Assembly: GCA_030622265.1 (NCBI GenBank)
Contig: JAUXGG010000118.1
Location: 1 to 6,161, forward strand
From: Candidatus Eiseniibacteriota bacterium
Lineage (GTDB): Bacteria > Arandabacterota > Arandabacteria > Arandabacterales > Arandabacteraceae
Length of the DNA stretch: 6,161 nt
Direction: 5' to 3'
In this document: positions 1 to 6,161 of the stretch, one piece after another
Position numbering within the stretch: the first letter of the stretch is position 1
How the letters are laid out: each line of letters begins with the position of its first letter
Translations under genes and position numbers: made by a program
The notes under the pieces: model-generated
Seen by the model: only the letters and a program-made list of their open reading frames with translations
Database searches by the model: none
What the model was told of the DNA's origin: nothing

Positions 1-24
1 CCGATTCGTGAATTCACGAATCGG
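1..24. repeat. Perfect 24-bp palindrome, probably truncated by the window edge
   Basis: Bases 1-12 (CCGATTCGTGAA) are the exact reverse complement of bases 13-24, giving a gapless 24-bp inverted repeat centred on an EcoRI-like GAATTC. It lies beyond the peptidase terminator, outside any gene I can see. Because symmetry holds right up to base 1, the palindrome may continue to the left. The flanking bases 25-35 (TACCTGACCCC) would then be mirrored upstream of the window. It has no T-run next to it, so it is not an obvious terminator. It may be a dispersed intergenic repeat (REP-like) or a binding site for a dimeric protein; the sequence alone does not decide. Confidence 0.75.
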
Positions 25-44
25 TACCTGACCCCAGGATTGTG

Positions 45-77
45 AAAAACAAGGGGACGGCGTTTAGCCGTCCCCTT
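45..77 (-). terminator. Intrinsic terminator of the S9 peptidase gene
   Basis: On the minus strand an 11-bp perfect GC-rich stem (AAGGGGACGGC / GCCGTCCCCTT, bases 51-77) with a 5-base loop is followed at once by the T-rich tail TTGTTTTTC. It begins about 20 bases after the TAA of the peptidase gene. Stem, short loop and U-tract in the right order make this a textbook rho-independent terminator for leftward transcription. Read rightward the stem is followed by CAGATTAC, without a T-run, so it should act in one direction only. Confidence 0.87.
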
Positions 78-97
78 CAGATTACTTCAGATGGGAT

Positions 98-2038
98 TTA
101 CATCTCTGAGGTGCCTTCAGCCCGGCCACCCATGTGCTTGGCCAGAAACTCTTCGGCGGCGGCATAGAACTTGAGCCTGTTCTCGCTCTTGACGAACCCG
201 TGGCCTTCGTCCTCGAAGAGCAGGTAGCCATAGTCGATGCCCTTCGCCTTCATGGCCTCAACCACCTGCTCGCTCTCGGCCTGCTTGACACGCACATCAT
301 TGGCACCCTGCACTATGAGCATGGGGATTGTGATGTTGTCGACCTTGAAGAGCGGTGAGCGCTCCCTGAGGAAGTCAGCTTCCGTCTCGGGATTCCCGAC
401 CCTCATGTACATGAGGTCGAGAATCGGCTTCCAGTAAGGCGGGATGGTCTCGAGGAATGTGATCAAGTTGCTTGGTGCCATTCCTGCAATCGCGCAACAG
501 AACACGTCCGGCGTGAAGGTGGCACCCACGAGTGCGGCATAGCCGCCATATGAGTGACCGTATATGGCGATATTGGCCGGGTCGGCAATACCCTGACCCA
601 CGGCCCAGTCGACGGCGTCGAGCAGGTCATCGTGCATCTTGCCGCCCCATTCCTTGTCACCCGCATTTAGATGGTTCTTACCATATCCGGTCGAGCCCCT
701 GAAGTTGACCTGGAGGCAGGCATAGCCTCTGTTGGCCAGCCACTGGGCCTCAGGATTGTAGCCCCACTGGTCCCTGTGCCAGGGTCCGCCGTGGACATTG
801 AGCACCACGGGCAGGTTCTCCCTCGGCACTCCCGGAGGATAAGTGATATAGCCCTCGATGGTCAGGCCGTCTCTAGCCTTAAAGGAGATCGGCTCCATGT
901 CGGCCAGCGTGTATTTCGCCATCTCCGGCCTGTGGACAAAGAGGAAGGTAGCTTCCTTGGTGTCCCGACTGTAAGCATAGTATGGTATCGGGCCGCTGTC
1001 CTTGGTGAATCCCACGATCCAGTTCCGGTTGTCATTGTCCCGGCTGGTAATGAAGAGGTCACCGTCGTCGAGGGCCTTCACATTCTCAAAGTCCTCTCTC
1101 AAGGACTCATCGAGAATGATCCACTCGTCTCTTGCCCTGGTTATGACCACGGCCTGGGGCTCGTAGGTATCGTCATCGGTGATGACGGTAGCAACATCGT
1201 AGTTGGGATCCTCAACCAGCACGTCCACCATGTCCCCGGTGTTGGCGTCTATCTTGATCAGGCGGGCTGTATTGACGTGTCTGGAGTCTTGAAGAAAGAT
1301 GTAGTCGCCTTCCTTATCGAATCCGACGGGTCCGCTTGACAGGGCGTCAGTGGGATCCCAGGTCAGCAGGTCCGTCCAGGTATCCTTCTCGGTCTCCCTG
1401 ACCAGAAGCGTGAAACCGCCTTCAGGTGTCGGTACCATTGCCCCCCGCACCTTGAGATTGGAGTCCACCATCCAACCCACGATGTTCCCGGGGTTTCTCG
1501 CCACCAGCTCGGTATCGCCGGTGTTGAGATCCAGGTGATAAACGTCATGGAGCTGGGGGTTCTCCCTGTTCATGGAGAGTAGAATCTCATCGGGGTAATT
1601 CTTGTCCCAGGCCTGGATACGTACCTGGACGCCGTCATAAGCGGCAAGAGACTGGTCCTCACCGGTCTCGATACTGACCGAATAGAGTCCCCAGTCCTCG
1701 TTACCTTCCTTGTCCTGCAGATACAGGATCTGCTTGCTGTCGGCGGACCACAGGTACCTGAAGAGATCCCGGTTGGTCTCGCTGGTTACGGCCCTGTCAT
1801 TCTCCTCGCCGATGGTTCTCACCCAGACGTTAAGGACGTCGTCGAGCGGAGCAAGGTAAGCCAGCATGGTCCCATCGGGAGATATCGTGGGACGAGCTTT
1901 CTCGGGATTGCCGAAGAGCACATCCCTGGGGATGAGCTTCGGAAGTTTCGCGCTCTCCTGGGCACAACCGGCGATCAGGATGGCGCACATGCAGGCGGCA
2001 ATCATTGTTGCCACCAGTGGACGACCTGTGTACCTCAT
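98..2038 (-). CDS. Lipoprotein S9-family serine peptidase (prolyl oligopeptidase / acylaminoacyl-peptidase type)
   Basis: This 646-residue protein is an alpha/beta-hydrolase peptidase that by family would release short peptides or N-terminal dipeptides or acyl-amino acids from oligopeptides. The N-terminus has basic residues, a hydrophobic stretch (about 8-21) and a lipobox, LIAGC, with the lipidated Cys at 25, so it is exported and membrane-anchored; Ala follows the Cys. Residues about 40-380 look like a beta-propeller gate, with TolB/PD40-like repeats such as SPDGTMLAYLA (53-63) and SADSKQILYLQD (98-109). The catalytic domain (about 385-635) has the oxyanion-side HGGPW (416-420), the nucleophile in GHSYGG (Ser496), and by position Asp581 in GANDVRV and His613 in EGHGF, a complete triad. 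Length is normal for the family. The ATG start is supported by a strong ribosome binding site and an intact signal peptide. It has its own promoter candidates and terminator, so it is probably a separate transcript. Exact substrate is unknown. Confidence 0.95.
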   Translation of the reverse strand: MRYTGRPLVATMIAACMCAILIAGCAQESAKLPKLIPRDVLFGNPEKARPTISPDGTMLAYLAPLDDVLNVWVRTIGEENDRAVTSETNRDLFRYLWSADSKQILYLQDKEGNEDWGLYSVSIETGEDQSLAAYDGVQVRIQAWDKNYPDEILLSMNRENPQLHDVYHLDLNTGDTELVARNPGNIVGWMVDSNLKVRGAMVPTPEGGFTLLVRETEKDTWTDLLTWDPTDALSSGPVGFDKEGDYIFLQDSRHVNTARLIKIDANTGDMVDVLVEDPNYDVATVITDDDTYEPQAVVITRARDEWIILDESLREDFENVKALDDGDLFITSRDNDNRNWIVGFTKDSGPIPYYAYSRDTKEATFLFVHRPEMAKYTLADMEPISFKARDGLTIEGYITYPPGVPRENLPVVLNVHGGPWHRDQWGYNPEAQWLANRGYACLQVNFRGSTGYGKNHLNAGDKEWGGKMHDDLLDAVDWAVGQGIADPANIAIYGHSYGGYAALVGATFTPDVFCCAIAGMAPSNLITFLETIPPYWKPILDLMYMRVGNPETEADFLRERSPLFKVDNITIPMLIVQGANDVRVKQAESEQVVEAMKAKGIDYGYLLFEDEGHGFVKSENRLKFYAAAEEFLAKHMGGRAEGTSEM

Positions 2039-2044
2039 TATCCT

Positions 2045-2050
2045 CTCCTT
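2045..2050 (-). promoter_or_regulatory. Strong ribosome binding site of the peptidase gene
   Basis: On the minus strand AAGGAG lies 6 bases before the ATG at 2038, inside a purine-rich run. This spacing fixes the start so that the lipoprotein signal peptide is complete. Confidence 0.85.
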
Positions 2051-2130
2051 TCCTTATCAGGGGTTGGGGTTAGGTCCTCTTTGGGTTCTTAGGGGAATAA
2101 ACCGGCCTCTGTTTCACCGATTTCCTAATA

Positions 2131-2159
2131 ACCATACTAGATTCTGCTGCTATTGTCAC
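2131..2159 (-). promoter_or_regulatory. Candidate sigma-70-type promoter for the peptidase gene
   Basis: On the minus strand GTGACA (2154-2159, five of six matches to the -35 consensus) and TATGGT (2131-2136, four of six, with the key first two and last bases) are separated by exactly 17 bp. Transcription would start near 2124, giving a leader of roughly 85 bases. This is the better of two candidates in the gap between glycosyltransferase and peptidase. Confidence 0.5.
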
Positions 2160-2201
2160 CTCCCCCCAGTGGTAACACATCCTTTTTCTTGATCACTGCA
2201 G

Positions 2202-2230
2202 ATTATGCCAGTGGGTGTCAGGAAGCGCAA
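2202..2230 (-). promoter_or_regulatory. Second, weaker promoter candidate upstream of the peptidase gene
   Basis: On the minus strand TTGCGC (2225-2230, matching only TTG of the -35 consensus) is followed after 17 bp by CATAAT (2202-2207, five of six matches to the -10). It sits just past the glycosyltransferase stop codon. The poor -35 makes it doubtful; it could be a chance match or an alternative start. Confidence 0.25.
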
Positions 2231-2244
2231 TCGAAAAGTGGTCC

Positions 2245-3426
2245 TCATTCCGGCCGGGAATTGCCCTCCGGCGGAGGCCCTTCCGGAGCCCTGAAGCGAA
2301 GCCCTTTGGAGCTCAGAATGCCCTCGTATATACCCTCGATCTCACCCAGGATCTTACCCGGAGAATATCGCTCCACGGCCTTCTTACGGGCGTTCTGGCC
2401 CAGCATGTCCATTCTGCTGCGGTTGTCTATGAGGTCCGTGATCGCCTCGATTAGGGCAGCCCTGTCTCCGGGCTCCACCAGGATCCCATCGCAGGCATGG
2501 GTCAGCGTGTCCGGGATGCCCCCGACGGCGGTGGACACCACGGGTTTCCGCGCCATCATGGCCTCTATCAGCGAAATGGGCAGGCCCTCCCGCTGGGAGC
2601 TTATGACATAGAGATCGGTCGCGGCCAGGAGCTCAGGGATGTCTCGTCTCTGTCCCAGGAAAAGGAACTGCTCCTTAAGGCCCAGGGCATCCCTCTTCTT
2701 AAGGAGATCCCCTTCGAGCGGGCCCGTGCCGGCCAGCATGAATCTCACATAGGGCTTCCTGTCGCAGACCTCGCGGGCGACTTCCAGGAGAAGGTCATAC
2801 GATTTGGCGTCCACCAGCCTGCCGACAGTGCCCACGACCATGAAGTTGGCTATCCCCAAGGCCTCCCGGGTTTTCTTCCTGGTCTCATCGTCCACCTCGA
2901 GACGTGAAGGGTCGACGGCATTATAGACCAGGCGGATCTTGGCGGGTGGGGTGTTCTCGTTTCTCATCCTCAGGTTTATGATATCCTGCGACACCGCCAA
3001 TCGAAGGTCGGTACCGCGAAGCGCCAGGCGCTCGAAGGCCCTGTGGTACCACTTCTTCCAGAGGGTCTTCCCGTGCTCGTGGGTTATGACCACGGGTACC
3101 CCCGCGAGCCAGGCAGCGATTCTTCCGATGAACCCAGGGTAGTAAAGGTGTGTATGCAGTACAGTTACGCCGTGTTCTTTAAGCAGTTTGCGAAGTCTCA
3201 GGACCGTCCTCAGGAAATGGCGCTTGCGGAAGCCGAGATCGAAGACAGGAAGCCCCGGGCCGGCGATCTCGTCCGCGAACTCGCCCCTCTCGACGAGGCA
3301 GCAAATCCCGTAGCGTAGCCGGCTCTCCGCCATCGACGGGGCCAGATAATAGAGGTTGCGCTCGGCACCCCCCGGAGAGAGGGTGCCTATCAGATGAAGA
3401 ACGTCGATCTTCTGCTGGTCGGTCAT
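2245..3426 (-). CDS. Glycosyltransferase family 4 (GT-B fold), GT1/GT4 type
   Basis: This 393-residue retaining glycosyltransferase would move a sugar from a nucleotide-sugar donor onto a glycan or lipid carrier at the cytoplasmic membrane, typically for polysaccharide or lipopolysaccharide-like surface glycans. The N-terminal Rossmann half (about 1-170) opens with the glycine-rich LSPGGAERN (16-24) seen in family acceptor-side loops and contains HTHLYYPG (91-98) and HEHGK (116-120). The C-terminal donor-binding half has GRLVDAKSYDLLL (202-214), AGTGPLEGDL (232-241) and the EX7E signature REGLPISLIEAM, with Glu280 and Glu288. No membrane segment or signal peptide is seen. The tail (about 374-393) is rich in Pro, Gly and Glu and looks disordered. 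It starts 9 bp after leuS and is probably co-transcribed with it; no sugar-biosynthesis neighbours reveal the substrate. No clear terminator follows. Family assignment is firm, substrate unknown. Confidence 0.94.
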   Translation of the reverse strand: MTDQQKIDVLHLIGTLSPGGAERNLYYLAPSMAESRLRYGICCLVERGEFADEIAGPGLPVFDLGFRKRHFLRTVLRLRKLLKEHGVTVLHTHLYYPGFIGRIAAWLAGVPVVITHEHGKTLWKKWYHRAFERLALRGTDLRLAVSQDIINLRMRNENTPPAKIRLVYNAVDPSRLEVDDETRKKTREALGIANFMVVGTVGRLVDAKSYDLLLEVAREVCDRKPYVRFMLAGTGPLEGDLLKKRDALGLKEQFLFLGQRRDIPELLAATDLYVISSQREGLPISLIEAMMARKPVVSTAVGGIPDTLTHACDGILVEPGDRAALIEAITDLIDNRSRMDMLGQNARKKAVERYSPGKILGEIEGIYEGILSSKGLRFRAPEGPPPEGNSRPE

Positions 3427-3433
3427 CCTGACG

Positions 3434-3437
3434 ACCT
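3434..3437 (-). promoter_or_regulatory. Ribosome binding site of the glycosyltransferase overlapping the leuS stop
   Basis: On the minus strand the leuS stop TAG runs into AGGT, which lies 7 bases before the glycosyltransferase ATG at 3426. The only other purine core, AGG directly abutting the ATG, is too close. The next in-frame Met (residue 32) lies past the conserved GGAE loop, so this start is preferred. Overlap of stop and binding site suggests re-initiation by ribosomes finishing leuS. Confidence 0.5.
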
Positions 3438-5919
3438 ATGAGGTTACGAAGCTGATCAGCTTGTCCCTGACGTGAACCGCCTTCTTGATCTCCTTGCCGG
3501 CGATCCATCTCTGGACAGTCTGATCCTGCCTGGCAAGGTCCTCCACCTCCTGCTGCGTCGAGCCGGCGGGCATCTCGATATTGGCCCTGACCTTGCCGTT
3601 TATCTGGACAACCACGGTGACTAAATCGGTCTTTAAGATCTCATCGTCCCACTCGGGGAAGGGAATATCGAAAATGCTGGGATCATTTCCGAGCCGGCTC
3701 CACATCTCCTCACATACATACGGGATCATCGGCGCCAGCATGTTGAGTGCGGCCTCGGCCGCGAATCTCATGATCCGCAGCATGGCCTGGCCCGGTGATT
3801 CATTGCTTGTCTCCGGCCACGCCCGGTACATCTCGTTTACGAGTTCCATGGCCGCGCTGATGGCCGTGTTGAAGTGGAACCGGTGTCCCACATCCTCGCT
3901 TGCCTTCTTGATCGTCCAGTGTGCCTTACGAAGAAGCGAACGCTCCTCTTCGCTCAAGTCCGTCCATTCGGGAAGGCCGTGCTCGCTGCCGACTTCCGCG
4001 AGCCGCTCGACCACGCGCCAGAGCCGGTTTATGAAGCGGGACGATCCCTCGACTCCCTTGTCCTTCCACTCAACATCTTTCTCGGGAGGCCCCACGAAGA
4101 GGGTGGACAGTCTTACGGTGTCGGTACCTACCCTGTCGATCAGCTCGTCGGCTGAGACGGTATTGCCCTTGCTCTTGGACATCTTGGCGCCGTCTTTGCA
4201 GATCATGCCCTGTGTGAAAAGGTTGGTGAAGGGCTCCCTCACGGGCAGCAGGTCCATGTCGGCAAGCACCCGCGCAAGGAACCTGGAATAGAGCAGATGG
4301 GCGATGGCATGCTCGATGCCTCCGATGTACATCTCCACCGGAATCCACTCGAACGCCTCTTCCCTGCCGAAAGGCCTGCTTTCATCATGTGGCGTGAGAT
4401 ACCTCAGGTAATACCATGTGGAGTCCACGAAGGTATCCATGGTATCGGTCTCCCGCCGGGCCTCGCCTCCGCATGACGGACAGGTGGTGTTTACGAACTC
4501 CTCCATGTGCACGAGCGGTGACTCCCCGGTGGGCAGGAATTTCTCCACATCGGGGAGCACGACCGGAAGGTCGCTCTCGGGCACGGGAACCGCACCGCAC
4601 TTGTCACAGTAAATCATGGGTATGGGTGTGCCCCAGTATCGCTGTCTCGACAAGAGCCAGTCGCGCAGCCTGTAGCGGATCGCGCGCTTGCCTATTGCCT
4701 CGGCTTCCATGTAGTCAGCGATCTTGGCCATCGCTTCGGTATTGGGCAAGCCATCGAAGGAGCCTGAATTGACCTGCGTCCCTTCCCCGGTATAGGCTTC
4801 GCCGAGGTCGGCCGCATCCTTCATCTTTCCATCAGGTGAGATCACAAGTCTTATGGGAAGTCCGTACTTGGTGGCGAATTCGAAATCCCTCTGGTCATGA
4901 GCCGGCACCGCCATGATGGCACCCGTCCCGTATTCGGCCACGACATAGTCGGCGAGCCATAAGGGTATGCGCTCTTCATTCACAGGGTTGATGAGATATC
5001 TTCCGGTGAAGACCCCCAGCTTCTCGGTATCATCCGGTCGCTTCTGCGCGGCCCTCTTCCTGGCCTCGACAGCGAAAGCAAGAGCTTCGCTCTCATTAGG
5101 GCTTCCCGAAAGAATACTCTCGATCTCGGGGTGATCGGGCGCTAAGACCGCGTAGGTAGCCCCGTAGATGGTGTCCTGCCGCGTGGTAAAACACGGCAGG
5201 TCGCGCCCGTCTTCCAGCTTGAAGTGGATGTCGACCCCCTCGCTCCGGCCGATCCAGTTGCGCTGCATCATCTTGACGCGTTCAGGCCAGCCGGGAAGCT
5301 CATCCAGATGCTCCAGCAGATCCTGGGCGTAGTGGGTTATCTTAAAAAACCAGTGTTCGAGCCGCTTCATGGTAACAGGCGAATCGCATCTTTCGCAGAG
5401 GCCTCCTATCACCTGCTCATTGGCCAGCACCGTGGCGCACCTGGGGCACCAGTTGACCGATGCCTCCTTGCGGTAGGCCAGGCCCCGCTCATAGAGCCAC
5501 AGGAAGAGGAGCTGGGTCCACTTGTAGTATTCCGGATCGCTGGTCTTTACCTCGCGTGCCCAGTCGAAGCCGATTCCCCAGGCCTGGAGTTGCTGCCTCA
5601 TGCGGCTGATATTCTCTTCGGTCCAATCGCGCGGGTTTATGTTGCGCTCTATCGCGGCATTCTCCGCCGGAAGGCCGAAGGCGTCCCAGCCTATGGGGAA
5701 CATCACCTTGTAGCCTTCCTTGGTCTTCCAGCGCATGAGGGCATCTCCCAGGATGTAATTCCTCCCGTGGCCCACATGCAGATCACCCGAGGGGTAAGGG
5801 AACATCACGAGACAGTAGTAGCCGGGCCTGTCGGGTCGTGTCTCGACCCGGAAGGTGCCCCGCTCATCCCAGAAGGTCGTCCACCTGGACTCGATCTCGC
5901 TGAAGTTATATTCCATCAT
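3436..5919 (-). CDS. leuS: Leucyl-tRNA synthetase (LeuRS), class Ia
   Basis: LeuRS charges tRNA-Leu with leucine using ATP in the cytoplasm and is essential for translation. With the ATG at 5919 the protein has 827 residues, normal for bacterial LeuRS. It begins MMEYNFSEIE, the usual family N-terminus. The class I HIGH motif appears as HVGH (48-51) and the second signature as KMSKS (579-583). The CP1 editing domain (about 220-400) carries the Thr-rich TTRQDTIYGATY (245-256) and GTGAIMAVPAHDQRD (331-345), so proofreading should be intact. Two Cys4 zinc sites are visible: CPRC/CERC (158-161, 175-178) and CDKC/CPSC (438-441, 480-483). The leucine-specific insertion before KMSKS, long in E. coli, is nearly absent. 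An anticodon-binding region and a C-terminal domain with VVVQINGKVRA follow. An in-frame GTG at 5928 would add three residues but lies inside the likely ribosome binding site. The gene has its own promoter and leads into the glycosyltransferase. Confidence 0.97.
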   Translation of the reverse strand: MMEYNFSEIESRWTTFWDERGTFRVETRPDRPGYYCLVMFPYPSGDLHVGHGRNYILGDALMRWKTKEGYKVMFPIGWDAFGLPAENAAIERNINPRDWTEENISRMRQQLQAWGIGFDWAREVKTSDPEYYKWTQLLFLWLYERGLAYRKEASVNWCPRCATVLANEQVIGGLCERCDSPVTMKRLEHWFFKITHYAQDLLEHLDELPGWPERVKMMQRNWIGRSEGVDIHFKLEDGRDLPCFTTRQDTIYGATYAVLAPDHPEIESILSGSPNESEALAFAVEARKRAAQKRPDDTEKLGVFTGRYLINPVNEERIPLWLADYVVAEYGTGAIMAVPAHDQRDFEFATKYGLPIRLVISPDGKMKDAADLGEAYTGEGTQVNSGSFDGLPNTEAMAKIADYMEAEAIGKRAIRYRLRDWLLSRQRYWGTPIPMIYCDKCGAVPVPESDLPVVLPDVEKFLPTGESPLVHMEEFVNTTCPSCGGEARRETDTMDTFVDSTWYYLRYLTPHDESRPFGREEAFEWIPVEMYIGGIEHAIAHLLYSRFLARVLADMDLLPVREPFTNLFTQGMICKDGAKMSKSKGNTVSADELIDRVGTDTVRLSTLFVGPPEKDVEWKDKGVEGSSRFINRLWRVVERLAEVGSEHGLPEWTDLSEEERSLLRKAHWTIKKASEDVGHRFHFNTAISAAMELVNEMYRAWPETSNESPGQAMLRIMRFAAEAALNMLAPMIPYVCEEMWSRLGNDPSIFDIPFPEWDDEILKTDLVTVVVQINGKVRANIEMPAGSTQQEVEDLARQDQTVQRWIAGKEIKKAVHVRDKLISFVTS

Positions 5920-5924
5920 GTACT

Positions 5925-5930
5925 TCACCC
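5925..5930 (-). promoter_or_regulatory. Probable ribosome binding site of leuS, deciding the start
   Basis: On the minus strand GGGTGA pairs through GGTGA with the 16S rRNA 3' end and lies 5 bases before the ATG at 5919 and 8 before the adjacent ATG at 5916. The alternative GTG start (5926-5928) is part of this site, and the next upstream GAGG (5932-5935) is only 3 bases from it, too near to serve it. This favours an ATG start; which of the two ATGs is used is not resolved. Confidence 0.5.
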
Positions 5931-5967
5931 GCCTCGAAGATCCGTTGGAAGTTTCGTGATTTGAATG

Positions 5968-5996
5968 AATCTACACGCTGCCGGAGGACCTGTCAA
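5968..5996 (-). promoter_or_regulatory. Sigma-70/sigma-A-type promoter of leuS
   Basis: On the minus strand a perfect -35 TTGACA (5991-5996) is followed after exactly 17 bp by TAGATT (5968-5973, four of six matches to the -10). It lies wholly within the gap after the trxB stop. A start near 5961 would leave a leader of only about 40 bases, too short for a T-box riboswitch or a peptide-leader attenuator. Confidence 0.72.
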
Positions 5997-6004
5997 GGCA
6001 TGTT

Positions 6005-6161
<157 letters not shown>

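Noticed and set aside
76..92. Direct repeat TTCAGAT at 76-82 and 86-92
   Set aside because: Seven bases occurring twice at 10-bp spacing between stop codon and terminator is too little to assign a function.
671..1339. Plus-strand open frame of 222 codons opposite the peptidase gene
   Set aside because: Antisense to the conserved catalytic and propeller coding sequence, with no family motif; a codon-bias shadow.
2194..2213. Small inverted repeat CACTG/CAGTG downstream of the glycosyltransferase
   Set aside because: Only a 5-bp stem with a 10-base loop and no T-run on the minus strand, so it does not qualify as a terminator.
2265..2277. Inverted repeat CCTCC-GGC-GGAGG near the glycosyltransferase stop
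   Set aside because: It lies within the Pro/Gly/Glu-rich coding tail, is short and lacks a T-run; most simply a result of codon composition.
2153..2611. Plus-strand open frame starting in the intergenic gap and running into the glycosyltransferase
   Set aside because: Most of it is antisense to the GT4 gene, its translation is low-complexity Ser/Pro/Arg-rich, and no ribosome binding site was evident.
5926..5928. GTG start for leuS, three codons upstream of the ATG
   Set aside because: It falls inside the probable Shine-Dalgarno sequence and adds residues (MKY) not needed for the family N-terminus MMEYNFSEIE.
5224..5964. Long plus-strand open frame (246 codons) opposite the leuS 5' end
   Set aside because: It is the antisense of an unambiguous leuS, has no recognisable domain, and open antisense frames are common opposite GC-rich genes. 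It also runs over the leuS promoter.

Overview
The window is an ordinary stretch of bacterial chromosome, moderately GC-rich by eye, with every recognisable gene on the minus strand. In transcription order (right to left) these are: the last 51 codons of a thioredoxin reductase (trxB, cut by the right edge), a complete leucyl-tRNA synthetase (leuS), a GT4-type glycosyltransferase, and a lipoprotein-type S9 prolyl-oligopeptidase-family serine peptidase. I cannot name the organism. LeuRS is the bacterial type, Shine-Dalgarno and sigma-70/sigma-A-like promoter signals are present, and the peptidase has a lipobox signal peptide, so Bacteria is secure; the phylum is not.

Layout: 6005-6161 is the trxB 3' end. 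The 76-85 bp gap before leuS carries a well-formed promoter (perfect TTGACA, 17 bp spacer, TAGATT) and a short leader with no room for a T-box. leuS (3436-5919) is followed after only 9 bp by the glycosyltransferase (2245-3426), whose likely ribosome binding site overlaps the leuS stop codon, so the two look co-transcribed and possibly translationally coupled. A gap of 206 bp (2039-2244) holds two promoter candidates and a strong ribosome binding site for the peptidase (98-2038). The peptidase gene is closed by a clear intrinsic terminator (45-77), beyond which lies a perfect 24-bp palindrome cut off at base 1.

Functionally the genes are not an obvious pathway: redox housekeeping (TrxB), translation (LeuRS), surface or exopolysaccharide glycosylation (GT4) and extracytoplasmic peptide degradation (S9 peptidase). 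I found no RNA gene, CRISPR array, insertion sequence, toxin-antitoxin or defence module. No gap exceeds 300 bases. I see no convincing undescribed system; the least explained element is the palindrome at the left edge, which may be one end of a longer dispersed repeat.
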